Shown here piece by piece: positions 24,193 to 32,495 of a stretch of 39,539 nucleotides of DNA. The translations under genes were made by a program, and so were the position numbers. Below the pieces are notes generated by a model that saw nothing but the letters and a program-made list of their open reading frames with translations, was not told the DNA's origin and did no database searches. How positions within the stretch are numbered: the stretch's first letter is position 1; the number at the start of each line of letters is the position of its first letter. This DNA is from a virus, in IMG/VR virus record IMGVR_UViG_3300009320_000054, positions 1 through 39,539 of that record, one strand, 5' to 3'.

Positions 24193-26034
24193 TTAAAACA
24201 TTTTCTTTAAATATAATGTCCAAGCACCATCAGTATTAGCACCATCGTTTGCGCGCACAACCTTTATACGAACATATTTAGCTGCTGTTGGTGTATCAAC
24301 CTCTGGAAAAGCACTTGCCGTATAATTGGCTGCGCCTGTCCATTGATTTGTTACATCTTGGTATGTGCAAGAAGCTGCTGCTGTTCCATCGTCCTGATTA
24401 GTAGCTTCTAAGGTGTAAGTATTATCACCTGCTGCTCCATCAGTGTTTTCAATTTGCAAAGAGAAATATCTATACCCATCCATATCCCAGTAATAATAAG
24501 TTGTTCCATCGCCTTGACTAGTAGCTGTTGCAATTGTTTCTTCAGTGTGTTTTGTGTTCAATGGAGCTATTTCATAACTTTTATCAGCCGTTGTGCTTGT
24601 ATCATAAGAATCTGACCGAACCATTAAATGACGGTTAATAGTCATTGCCAAAACTCCAATATCTGTATCGTCTACATTGTCACCAGCTGCGCTATAGTAA
24701 CCGCCCAGCGCAATAACTTTATCTGAAGCAACCGTAAAATTGCTGTCATCTGCATAATCTATTAGTTCTGAAGTTGTCATTAACCTGCCATTAACATCAA
24801 AATGAAATGGCACAGCATCATTGTCTCCATAAGTGTCTAAAGCTGATTTATAAATACCTCCACCAATTAATACGTTTGGAGTGGCACTAATTCCAGCATT
24901 GTCTACTGCGACTTGAACCGCACGCATTTTATGTGTTGCAGTTGCTTCTGAATCAAAACCGTAAATCATTGCAGATGCATTAAGAGAATTGTTTGCTTCA
25001 GTAAATTCTTCAGCAAAAGCAGCGTTCATTACCATTGCGTTTGTGCCGTCACTCAAATTAACTGTTAATGGATTGCTAGTTGAAATGACAGCTGAACCAT
25101 CAGTCAATTCTGCAATAACAGGATTAGTTGCACTCATGTCCGAACCAAGCACACTTGAAAGGTCTGCATAAACACTTCCTTTTGCATTAACCTGTATGCC
25201 ACTATACTTACCGTCACCACCAGACAAATCAGCCAAAGTATCATTTCTAACTACTAACGACATAACACCAGCATCTCCTGAACCATGAGTCGCTCCCTCT
25301 AACAATACTGCCTCTTTAGTTCCAGCGATGTTAATTAAATTAGTATAAATAACACCTTTTGCACTTGTCTTGAGGGGTGTTTTGTCACCCGCTGTTCCAG
25401 CATCAGTAGATAAAGAACCAAGTAACTCATATTCTCCACCCATTCCTAATGGTGGCTCATCAAAAGCCGCATTCTTTGCACTAATTGTAACATTAACAAT
25501 CTTTTCCAAATCTTGACTAGCTGTAATTGAGGTTCCTCCACCCGTAGTTTGTGAAAGCACTTTATAAGCTGCTGTGTCACCTGTTCCAATAGTGGCTTTT
25601 AAACCATACAAAATTCCATTTCTGTAATCCACACAATATTCACCATTAGAATAATTAGCTGTTAATTGAGTTGCTATTTGTTCTAATGTGGCATTCTTAG
25701 GATTTTCAATCGCTGAATAATCACATCTTTGTTCACTTGTTAAAACTGTGCCTGTTGTCCAACTGATAGATGTGTCGCCCTCATTGCCAATCATTCCGCC
25801 CAAAGCATCTAAAATACCTGTGTATTTAAACTTTGCTATAACAACTGTGCCAGCTGCTTGTCCTGCGTCTGCAGTTAATACATTACTATTCCAATAATAT
25901 AAAGCCACAGATTCTCCTGAAATATCATTCACAAACGCTGTGTCAGCTAAAATATCAACTGGAAGCGGTAACCGATTGGAAATATTGTATTGTGCGTCAT
26001 ATCCGCCGAATAACATATTTTTAATTGTCCCCAT
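24193..26034 (-). CDS. Large virion structural protein, 613 aa
   Basis: I use the ATG at 26034 (MGTIKNMLFGGYDAQYNISN); a TTG 42 bases upstream falls inside a hairpin. The protein is rich in Thr, Ala, Asp and Gly. It holds repeated segments of a type common in environmental phage virion proteins: KVIYTNLINIAGTK / KGSVYADLSSVLGSD, and DNAGISATPNVLIGG. The C-terminus (GYRYFSLQIENTDGAAGDNTYTLEAT ... AKYVRIKVVRAND) is a beta-sandwich. Position after the beta-helix and before the FHDV protein suggests a surface or fibre-associated role. Family not named. Confidence 0.55.
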   Translation of the reverse strand: MGTIKNMLFGGYDAQYNISNRLPLPVDILADTAFVNDISGESVALYYWNSNVLTADAGQAAGTVVIAKFKYTGILDALGGMIGNEGDTSISWTTGTVLTSEQRCDYSAIENPKNATLEQIATQLTANYSNGEYCVDYRNGILYGLKATIGTGDTAAYKVLSQTTGGGTSITASQDLEKIVNVTISAKNAAFDEPPLGMGGEYELLGSLSTDAGTAGDKTPLKTSAKGVIYTNLINIAGTKEAVLLEGATHGSGDAGVMSLVVRNDTLADLSGGDGKYSGIQVNAKGSVYADLSSVLGSDMSATNPVIAELTDGSAVISTSNPLTVNLSDGTNAMVMNAAFAEEFTEANNSLNASAMIYGFDSEATATHKMRAVQVAVDNAGISATPNVLIGGGIYKSALDTYGDNDAVPFHFDVNGRLMTTSELIDYADDSNFTVASDKVIALGGYYSAAGDNVDDTDIGVLAMTINRHLMVRSDSYDTSTTADKSYEIAPLNTKHTEETIATATSQGDGTTYYYWDMDGYRYFSLQIENTDGAAGDNTYTLEATNQDDGTAAASCTYQDVTNQWTGAANYTASAFPEVDTPTAAKYVRIKVVRANDGANTDGAWTLYLKKMF

Positions 26035-26035
26035 T

Positions 26036-26074
26036 AGAGAGAGAGTAAGTGTTTCCACTTGCCCCCCCTCTCTC
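26036..26074 (-). promoter_or_regulatory. GNRA-capped hairpin directly before the 613-aa gene
   Basis: On the minus strand GAGAGAG (26074-26068) pairs with CTCTCTC, and an inner AAGTG/CACTT stem (26060-26056 with 26051-26047) closes a GAAA tetraloop. The 3' arm ends about 2 bases before the ATG at 26034. The purine-rich 5' arm (AGAGAGGGGGG) could itself be a Shine-Dalgarno-like site. Such a structure next to a start may control translation of this virion gene. Confidence 0.5.
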
Positions 26075-26086
26075 AAAATGAAGACA

Positions 26087-26320
26087 TTATTTAAGGTAAG
26101 TAGTAAGTCCTGTGTTTACTTCAATATACTCTTTACCATTAATAATAACTTTTCGCTCATTTGGAGCTAATTCAACCTTTTCTTCCTTAGGTTCCGCTAT
26201 CTTAGATTCCTCTGTTTTGGGTACCTCAAGTTCTTCTACTTTGAGTTCTTCCTTAGAGTCAACCTTTGGTTTAGAATCAACCTTTTTAGGACGTCCAGGT
26301 TTTCGTTTTTTTTCTGGCAT
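26087..26320 (-). CDS. Small charged protein with AT-hook-like motif, 77 aa
   Basis: Begins MPEKKRKPGRPKKVDSKPK: the R-K-P-G-R-P-K-K core resembles an AT-hook, a short motif binding the minor groove of AT-rich DNA. The middle is a repetitive, highly charged stretch (KVDSKEELKVEELEVPKTEE). A small beta-like C-terminus (ERKVIINGKEYIEVNTGL) may be the virion- or protein-binding end. It lies between two virion genes, so it may be packaged or bind DNA at maturation. Low-complexity sequence makes homology hard to trust. Confidence 0.55.
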   Translation of the reverse strand: MPEKKRKPGRPKKVDSKPKVDSKEELKVEELEVPKTEESKIAEPKEEKVELAPNERKVIINGKEYIEVNTGLTTYLK

Positions 26321-26341
26321 ATAGATTCTATCTACTGTTTA

Positions 26342-28639
26342 TTATGTTCCTGGGTCAACTAATGTGCCGCCTGTTGCGTCATCTCCAACATAATTACGAA
26401 CAATGCTAGTATTCACATCGTCTTGTGTAATTGGTGTTGCTGAACAACTAGAGAAATAATTAGATCGAATAATACCCATAATTTCGTCTTCTGTCATACC
26501 TGCATTAAACTCAATCGGCACTGCATCATTTCCTCCATCTGGCGGACCAATAAAGTCATTATCACGAATTGTGATTCCATAACTCTTGTTAGATGCCGCT
26601 GGATCTGCAAACAAGAATGCTTTCGCATCACCATCTGCTGATTCCAACTCAAACACATTTCGTTCAGCTAGCATCTTTGGCACACCACCAACACCAATAT
26701 CAACATATACTGCCTGATTAGTAGTAGCAGAACCACCAGTAAACCGACAATTTACAATTGCTAATCCTGTTGTTGCATTTGTTGCATCATCAACATTAAT
26801 AGCAGTTACACCCGAAATATCTATATCAGCAAAATCAAACCAACAATTTTCAAAAACTAAACCATTTACAGCTGTTGTTTGTGCTACATCAACAAGAATA
26901 ACGTGTGTAGTTCCGCCAGCATGAACTGCAAATCCAATATCTTTAAAAGATACACCACTTACATCAACTTCGGCTGTAGTTGTTCCATCATCTGCATCAG
27001 CCAAAATCCAAGCAGTAGGATAACCACCAAATGATGGTTGTTGTGCCACAAATCGTTGGTTAGCTAATGGTGTCATAGCAGCAGCTGAAACATCAATAGA
27101 GTGATCACCAGGACCAAGAACAACTGTTCCCCCTGCACCAGCGGCTGTAATAGCCGCTGCAACTGTAGCTTTTGGGGCTTTTGGATTAAGACCCCCGTTA
27201 GCATCATCACCGCCAGAAACAGCTACAAAAATAACTGTCCCCATTCCATTAACGCCTTGTCCAGCTAACAAATCAAATAAGGAAGCATCAGCCATCTCAG
27301 CATCAGTTCCGATTTTACCCTGAATATTATCAGTCGTTGTTGAATCAACATCTGTTCCAATATCATCTAACCGAGCAACCAAAGTGTCATTAGCAAAATC
27401 ACCTAACGCTGCACCCAAAGTAGCTGTTCCACCTGCATTAACAATTGTTCCTATCACAGTCGTGTCATCTAAAACACCCTTCAAGTAAGCCATCAATGTT
27501 TTAGTTGTTGTTGGTGCGCCAACAGCAGCGTCTGCCTTGTTACCAACAACATCGCTCATTACTGCATTTGTTGCAGCGTCCGCTGTTGCCACATCGTGAA
27601 ATGCGTCAATAGTGTCCAAGCTATCACAAGCATACTTAACATTCGCCACAATTGACTTTGTTGTTCCTGTGGCAGCGGCTGCGTCTGTTTTATTACCGAT
27701 AACATCTGACATAACTGTGTTAGTTGTTGCATCCGCAGTTCCAACATCATGGAAAGCATCAATTACCGCAATAGCACTTGCCATAGCAGACAAATCACCT
27801 GCTGCTAAAGCGTCACCTGAACCACCATTTACATATTGTCCAGCCCCACCATCATGAAATTCTGAATACCAAGTTGAACCACTTACTGTGTCAACAACAG
27901 ATTTAGAAAAATCCGTTGTTCCATGATTATACATGTAACCACTAACATAAGCATCAATTACAGCTGTAGTATGAAATTCAACTACTGCAGTTGAAGCAAG
28001 TCCAAAATAATCAATGTAAATTCTGGTGTTTGTCCCGCCAACTAAACGAACAGCATTAGTGTTTCCACTACCACCAGTGAAACCAACATGTTTAAGCGTA
28101 ATTTTTAAATTATCAGCATCTGCAGTTGTAAGAACAATGTTTGTAAATTCAATAGACGTAGATGCATCCCTAGATTCAATTTCTAATTCACAATCTGCCG
28201 CTGAAATTACGAATGGACTCACTACAGCGTCCTTTGAACATGTTACAATGATATTTTTAACTTTAACACTTGCAGCACTAATAACAAATGTAGCTGCTGT
28301 TTCACTAAATGTTAAAGTAGGTCTATCTGCACCAACACCAAGTCCTATAATTGAAACACCTGCAATATCTGCCGTAATTGCACTTGCAGTAGATAATGTT
28401 TCTGTATGACCTGGCATAACCAAAATATTATCTCCAGCACTTGCTGTGCAAGCATTTATAGCTGCATCAATTGTGGAAAAAAATCTTAATGTTCCATCAG
28501 GGTCTGGGCGAAACAATTGTTCTAACATATTTAAGTTAGCCGTAGAACTATCACCTACAACAAATGTCTTTCCAGACCCTAACTTATCAATGTTTAATGC
28601 TTGTTGCTGCCCGTATCCCGAACTTAAATTATAATTCAT
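26342..28639 (-). CDS. Right-handed beta-helix virion protein with FHDV repeats, 765 aa
   Basis: Two blocks look like parallel beta-helix (pectin-lyase fold): the N-terminal half (DGTLRFFSTIDAAINACTASAGDNILVMPGHTETL, then VSIIGLGVGADRPTLTF, VKVKNIIVTCSKD) and the second half (APKATVAAAITAAGAGGTVVLGPGDHSI, VSFKDIGFAVHAGG, NGLVFENCWFDF, LAIVNCRFTGGS). Between them lie two 27-residue FHDV repeats (27530-27610, 27683-27763) and probably a trimeric stalk. Such proteins are spikes or capsid-associated enzymes that cut or bind polysaccharide. It directly follows the major capsid gene. No catalytic residues can be assigned. Confidence 0.7.
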   Translation of the reverse strand: MNYNLSSGYGQQQALNIDKLGSGKTFVVGDSSTANLNMLEQLFRPDPDGTLRFFSTIDAAINACTASAGDNILVMPGHTETLSTASAITADIAGVSIIGLGVGADRPTLTFSETAATFVISAASVKVKNIIVTCSKDAVVSPFVISAADCELEIESRDASTSIEFTNIVLTTADADNLKITLKHVGFTGGSGNTNAVRLVGGTNTRIYIDYFGLASTAVVEFHTTAVIDAYVSGYMYNHGTTDFSKSVVDTVSGSTWYSEFHDGGAGQYVNGGSGDALAAGDLSAMASAIAVIDAFHDVGTADATTNTVMSDVIGNKTDAAAATGTTKSIVANVKYACDSLDTIDAFHDVATADAATNAVMSDVVGNKADAAVGAPTTTKTLMAYLKGVLDDTTVIGTIVNAGGTATLGAALGDFANDTLVARLDDIGTDVDSTTTDNIQGKIGTDAEMADASLFDLLAGQGVNGMGTVIFVAVSGGDDANGGLNPKAPKATVAAAITAAGAGGTVVLGPGDHSIDVSAAAMTPLANQRFVAQQPSFGGYPTAWILADADDGTTTAEVDVSGVSFKDIGFAVHAGGTTHVILVDVAQTTAVNGLVFENCWFDFADIDISGVTAINVDDATNATTGLAIVNCRFTGGSATTNQAVYVDIGVGGVPKMLAERNVFELESADGDAKAFLFADPAASNKSYGITIRDNDFIGPPDGGNDAVPIEFNAGMTEDEIMGIIRSNYFSSCSATPITQDDVNTSIVRNYVGDDATGGTLVDPGT
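27530..27610 (-). repeat. FHDV repeat, copy 2 of the beta-helix protein
   Basis: Encodes IDAFHDVATADAATNAVMSD followed by VVGNKAD. It is nearly identical to the copy at 27683-27763 and clearly related to the two copies in the 239-residue protein 3.5 kb away. Confidence 0.75.
27683..27763 (-). repeat. FHDV repeat, copy 1 of the beta-helix protein
   Basis: Encodes IDAFHDVGTADATTNTVMSD followed by VIGNKTD. It lies 51 residues before copy 2. Confidence 0.75.
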
Positions 28640-28711
28640 AATCTTTTGTTAATTTCTATGTTTCCACCACCGCCCTAAAAGACATAAAACATAGCTAATA
28701 AAAACCTAACC

Positions 28712-29734
28712 TTATGAGGTAGGCAAACTTCCAATTAAACCTTTACCAGCTAATACTGCAATACCATAAGTCATCCTAGAACCAAAAGTCCAGTTGTCGT
28801 TATGAACATCTTCAGCATTATTACCAGTAGCAGGCGATTTTAGATTATTTGCTTCCCAAATACCCAAATACGCTTGCCAGCTGCCTAAAGCACCGTTGCC
28901 TGTTGCAGCCACAAACCACCAGCGTTTCTTTGTAGAATCGTTTGCTCCAGTAGCAGTGGTAGCTAAATAAGGTAATACAACATGCCGATATGAACCAGCA
29001 TAATAATTCATTACACCAGCATGCGCAGCATCAATGTCTGCTGTGCTTTCAAGCACTTGGCGGATAGCCCGTTTAGTGGTTGGGTCATCGCCTGAAATAA
29101 TTGTGTTAAAATTTAACACTCTTCGTTCACCGAAATTAGAATACACATCAGTGTTCATCAATGATTCAGCACTTTCTAACGCACCCTGTGAAAACACTGG
29201 GTCATTAGTCACCCTATTACGATATGTAGTGGATGAATTTGCTAAAGTGTGTGTTGCATAAACTACTTGTAAACTGTCGCCAGAAGTAATACTTACTGTT
29301 GAACCATCTAAATCTGTGTAACTTGTAGATGAACAGAAAGTTAATCTGTGTGTTAAATCTAACTCTAATCTTTGAGGACAAAAAGTTCCTAGATTAGTCA
29401 ACATTGCAGTAACTTGTGGATACTTATTAAAATTACGCATTTCCCATGTAATTTCAATTTCTACGGCTACACGTTTAGCATTAACTGTTTTAGTATAACC
29501 AACGCCAGCTGAAACTTTGGATGCATCATCACCCTCGTTTTTCAACTTAGCAAAAGTTTCCGTGTCAACTTCATCATAGCGTCTGCTGTCCCCTGAACCA
29601 GCTGGAATATTCTCAACAATAAATAACTGTTGAGCCATTGGCTGGATTTTGTCGTCTAAATACTTGAACTCCTTTGCCACTAGGTCAGTAAATTCGCCCA
29701 GCGTAGCTGTGTTTAATAAACTTGTATAAGCCAT
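28712..29734 (-). CDS. Major capsid protein, 340 aa
   Basis: Size and composition are those of an HK97-fold major capsid protein. N-terminus MAYTSLLNTATLGEFTDLVAK, then an extended arm (SGDSRRYDEVDTETFAKLKNEG), a spine helix with strand patterns (RNRVTNDPVFSQGALESAESLMNT), FNTIISGDDPTTKRAIRQVL, and a C-terminal strand-rich domain (NNAEDVHNDNWTFGSRMTYGIAV). Order after portal, scaffold-like and decoration-like genes is exactly that expected. The fold is inferred from position, size and pattern; no residue-level motif is diagnostic. Confidence 0.75.
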   Translation of the reverse strand: MAYTSLLNTATLGEFTDLVAKEFKYLDDKIQPMAQQLFIVENIPAGSGDSRRYDEVDTETFAKLKNEGDDASKVSAGVGYTKTVNAKRVAVEIEITWEMRNFNKYPQVTAMLTNLGTFCPQRLELDLTHRLTFCSSTSYTDLDGSTVSITSGDSLQVVYATHTLANSSTTYRNRVTNDPVFSQGALESAESLMNTDVYSNFGERRVLNFNTIISGDDPTTKRAIRQVLESTADIDAAHAGVMNYYAGSYRHVVLPYLATTATGANDSTKKRWWFVAATGNGALGSWQAYLGIWEANNLKSPATGNNAEDVHNDNWTFGSRMTYGIAVLAGKGLIGSLPTS

Positions 29735-29740
29735 ATGTTA

Positions 29741-30163
29741 TTATTCCCATGAAGGGTCAGCGTATGCCATGTCTGAGTTGAGTGTGAACCGACCTTTAGC
29801 AGTGCTAATAAATCCAACACAAGTTACTACCTTGTAGGTTGTGCCGCCCTTGTTTACAAGACCAGCCGTGGACATATCAAATTGTGTGCCCACATCGGTT
29901 GTTGCAAGGGTGCCCGTTACATCAGCTTCAAATTCAGCACTTTTGTCCATTGGAATAGCAACTAAACATTCTCGTCCATCAGCAAAATCAGAATCACCAG
30001 AAGTTACCGCCTCCTGAATAATTCCATAATGTTTTGTTGATTGATCTGTTGCAGTTACCAATTCGCCAGAAACTAAAGAAACTAAATCGTTTGCTGTAAA
30101 AGTAATAGAGGCATCTGCCTTGTTTTTCTTTAACAACCATTTTCCTTTAATAGGTCGTAGCAT
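29741..30163 (-). CDS. Head decoration-like protein, 140 aa
   Basis: Small, beta-rich, no cysteine-rich motif: LRPIKGKWLLKKNKADASITF, LVTATDQSTKHYGIIQEAV, KGRFTLNSDMAYA. It is placed immediately before the major capsid gene, the usual location of head stabilising or decoration proteins, and has similar length. The name is inferred from position and fold-like pattern. Confidence 0.5.
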   Translation of the reverse strand: MLRPIKGKWLLKKNKADASITFTANDLVSLVSGELVTATDQSTKHYGIIQEAVTSGDSDFADGRECLVAIPMDKSAEFEADVTGTLATTDVGTQFDMSTAGLVNKGGTTYKVVTCVGFISTAKGRFTLNSDMAYADPSWE

Positions 30164-30229
30164 AACTCTTTAATTAAATAATAAAACTGCATTTCTCTCA
30201 AAATACAACTGCTAAACATCACTTTTTTA

Positions 30230-30281
30230 CGAGGTTTATCCTCGGAAATACTTAGGATTTTTTAACGAGGTTTACTCCTCG
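30230..30281 (-). repeat. Two similar hairpins at the 3' end of the glycosyltransferase gene
   Basis: Hairpin 1 is CGAGG/CCTCG at 30230-30244, hairpin 2 the same stem at 30266-30281; both follow a run of six T on the plus strand. The second overlaps the last codons and stop of the glycosyltransferase gene (stop at 30262). They look like a small duplication. On the minus transcript they are followed by A-rich sequence, not U, so they are not ordinary terminators. They may mark an mRNA 3' end before the capsid genes. Confidence 0.45.
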
Positions 30282-31005
30282 CACATTTTAACTTCTTTCT
30301 CTGAGTTGCCGTCATTTTTATCTTGTTATCAACCACTTGCAACCCATTTTTACTTATATAATTTGCTATTGTTACTGGTCTGGTGTCATGGTGCCCACAC
30401 ACTATTGTTGGGTCACATAATGTTTTTGGTTTAAACTTCCAAAAAAAGAACAAATCTTCGCCCATTCCTTCTGGCAACACTTTGCTTTGTCCTTCATACA
30501 CAAACTTGAAATATGGTGGCTTTTTCTTTTTAAACACCCTTTTTTTAACCATCAATATACCCCCCCCTGATGCCGCTATTTCAAATGGTCTATCTAACGG
30601 GAATGCCATTAATCTGTGAAACTTCTTTTTCTTATCATTAAAATCTGTAAACACCTGCGGATGATAATCTGGTGTCTTATATGTGTATAACCCACTTACC
30701 GCTTCATATGTTGAATTGGCTTCCAAAACTTCTATCATTCTAGGTATTGTATTATCAGGAAAACTCATGTCAGTATCTAAGAAAAGCAATAAATCACATC
30801 CTGCTTCTATTGCTTCGCCCACTACTTCGTTTCGCATTCTATCCAACTGATACCCTCCATTTATAAATAAACTTAATGTATCCTCTCTGTTTTTTTCTTT
30901 AAGCCATTTATAAAAATGGTGCTGCATTCTCCATAAACTCACTAAAAAATATCTTTCAAACTGTGGATAATTGTGTGCTAGACATATCCCTACATTAAAC
31001 GGCAT
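30262..31005 (-). CDS. GT-A glycosyltransferase in the head-gene cluster, 247 aa
   Basis: The N-terminus MPFNVGICLAHNYPQFERYF starts a Rossmann-like fold, and LLLFLDTDMSFP (around residues 72-83) holds a D-x-D metal/UDP-sugar motif (D77, D79). GGGILMVKK and GEDLFFFWK are typical of the acceptor half. C-terminal part is basic (TATQRKKLKCARSKPR). It starts 11 bases inside the methyltransferase gene, so both are co-translated. Located between portal and capsid genes, it may glycosylate a virion protein or a DNA base. Distinct in sequence from the TAGT enzyme at 2248-3105. Confidence 0.65.
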   Translation of the reverse strand: MPFNVGICLAHNYPQFERYFLVSLWRMQHHFYKWLKEKNREDTLSLFINGGYQLDRMRNEVVGEAIEAGCDLLLFLDTDMSFPDNTIPRMIEVLEANSTYEAVSGLYTYKTPDYHPQVFTDFNDKKKKFHRLMAFPLDRPFEIAASGGGILMVKKRVFKKKKPPYFKFVYEGQSKVLPEGMGEDLFFFWKFKPKTLCDPTIVCGHHDTRPVTIANYISKNGLQVVDNKIKMTATQRKKLKCARSKPR

Positions 31006-31507
31006 ACTTTTGTAATATAAAATAATTTATATCTTTGTTGTCTTTATTCATTGTTGCTAATCTAAAATCTTTTTTCCAAATACTTTGATAATCACTCATT
31101 TTAGTGTCTCCTAAATGTTTATAATAACTTTGATCTAAAAACTGCACTGTCTCAGGTGTTATTATTCTTTTATGAGACGGATCGCTAAACGCCCAAATAC
31201 TGTCATGTTTAGGACAACTAGCAACAAACAACCCTTTTGGTTTTAATATTCTCCAATATTCAGTAAACTCTTTAAAAAAGAACTCATAATCCCCCTGACT
31301 ACCCAAATGTTCTAACACATCATAAGCATGGACCTCATCAAACTCTTCATCTTTAAATGGCAATGGATGTTTGTTTAAATCCCACACCACGTCAGGCGCA
31401 CATTTCTTGTTATTATCTAACTTGACAATCTTCCGCTTTTTACTTGGATACACTATCCATTCTACATCATTTGTGTATCCTGCTCCTAACAATAATATTT
31501 TTGACAT
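30995..31507 (-). CDS. Class I SAM-dependent methyltransferase, 170 aa
   Basis: A Methyltransf_11-like fold: SAM motif I is LLLGAGY, followed by VKLDNNKK (acidic loop), WDLNKHPLPFKDEEFDEVHAYDVLEHL (motif II/III), then a helix and YWRILKPKGLFVASCPKH. Start taken at ATG 31507; a TTG 30 bases upstream is possible. Together with the glycosyltransferase it forms a two-gene modification pair in the head operon. Substrate unknown: virion protein, DNA or a sugar are all possible. Confidence 0.65.
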   Translation of the reverse strand: MSKILLLGAGYTNDVEWIVYPSKKRKIVKLDNNKKCAPDVVWDLNKHPLPFKDEEFDEVHAYDVLEHLGSQGDYEFFFKEFTEYWRILKPKGLFVASCPKHDSIWAFSDPSHKRIITPETVQFLDQSYYKHLGDTKMSDYQSIWKKDFRLATMNKDNKDINYFILQKYAV

Positions 31508-31554
31508 ACATAATTTGCTTATCACGCTCCCCGTCAAGGAAGCATGTAAATAAA

Positions 31555-31980
31555 CTATTCCTCTGTTTCTAATTCTTCTTCAACTTCATCTTTTAATAAT
31601 CTGTCCAAATCACCCACTGTTGCCTCATTTCTGTCTTTACCCCACAACTTGTCTTGAACATCACCCAATAACTTATTAAAGTTTTGGTTTAAAAGAAAAT
31701 CTGTTACCTCAATTGGCTGTAATAACAATTTTTTAATATAAGCAATATCTGATAACAAAATGTTCTCCTTTAAATATAACGCTTTAATGTCCTGCACCAA
31801 ATCTTTGTAATATTTTATCAATTCTTCTTGTTTGACATCACCCAACTTCAACCCCTCGTATTCAGCAATCAGTTTTAAAACCTGTTTTGCTACACCTACA
31901 CATCTTTCTTCCCTTAATTTAGTTGGATCTGCACCACCCTTATTAAACCAACTTTCTGCTCTTTTTTTAATTTTTGACAT
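31555..31980 (-). CDS. Hypothetical late protein, 141 aa
   Basis: Helical, charged protein (MSKIKKRAESWFNKGG; QEELIKYYKDLVQDIKALYLKEN) with an acidic tail (EVEEELETEE). It lies between two scaffold-region genes and the methyltransferase. It may be a head-completion or assembly helper. No family recognised. The ATG follows a TAA stop as TAATATG. Confidence 0.6.
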   Translation of the reverse strand: MSKIKKRAESWFNKGGADPTKLREERCVGVAKQVLKLIAEYEGLKLGDVKQEELIKYYKDLVQDIKALYLKENILLSDIAYIKKLLLQPIEVTDFLLNQNFNKLLGDVQDKLWGKDRNEATVGDLDRLLKDEVEEELETEE

Positions 31981-31981
31981 A

Positions 31982-32494
31982 TTAATTCAAATATTCTGTG
32001 TTAATTGCTAAAGTTTCACCATTTGGAAGTTTTACTGTGTAAACCTCCTCCAAAGTTTCAATCTTAACTGGCACTCTTATACCAGTGTTAATTGTTCTAT
32101 ACCCTTCAACATACTTCTTAGTGGTATAACCTTGAAACTCTTTGTGAACCTTTTGTTTTATGCCAACCACTTCACATTCTTCCTGTTCTCGCTCAACACC
32201 TCTGACAAAATCTAAATATTTCATTTCAATGACTTCGTCTTCTTCTTTGCCCTTAACAATAACTTTAATATAATCTACTTGTTCGCCCCGTTTAACCTTA
32301 GTAATCAAAGGCTTTTCCCACCCTATTACTGGTTTTTTTTCAACAAACGAAACCCTAACAAACTTTTTGTCTTCTGCCTCATAATCCTCTGGTGGCATTT
32401 CACCCCGTTTTAAATGCTCAACATCCTTTTTGATGCTCATCAAATCATCGTATGTTTTTTTGTCTAATTTGACGGTATCCTGTTTTTTTTCCAT
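31982..32494 (-). CDS. Hypothetical late protein, 170 aa
   Basis: Starts with a charged helix (MEKKQDTVKLDKKTYDDLMS) and continues as a beta-rich, charged domain (FVRVSFVEKKPVIGWEKPLI; VDYIKVIVKGKEEDEVIEMKY; EEVYTVKLPNGETLAINTEYL). It follows the scaffold candidate via a TAGTATG junction. Its place is common for head-completion or virion proteins; it remains unassigned. Confidence 0.6.
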   Translation of the reverse strand: MEKKQDTVKLDKKTYDDLMSIKKDVEHLKRGEMPPEDYEAEDKKFVRVSFVEKKPVIGWEKPLITKVKRGEQVDYIKVIVKGKEEDEVIEMKYLDFVRGVEREQEECEVVGIKQKVHKEFQGYTTKKYVEGYRTINTGIRVPVKIETLEEVYTVKLPNGETLAINTEYLN

Positions 32495-32495
32495 A

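Noticed and set aside
28026-28409. 127-codon plus-strand ORF and many other long plus-strand ORFs
   Set aside because: They are antisense shadows of low-complexity minus-strand genes (Ala/Thr/Ser-rich virion proteins). Their sequences are biased and unstructured, and they have no junction or promoter context.
30962-30970. Another DnaA-box-like TTATCCACA
   Set aside because: It lies inside the glycosyltransferase coding sequence (codons for N-Y-P-Q) with no promoter or AT-rich gap nearby; probably chance.
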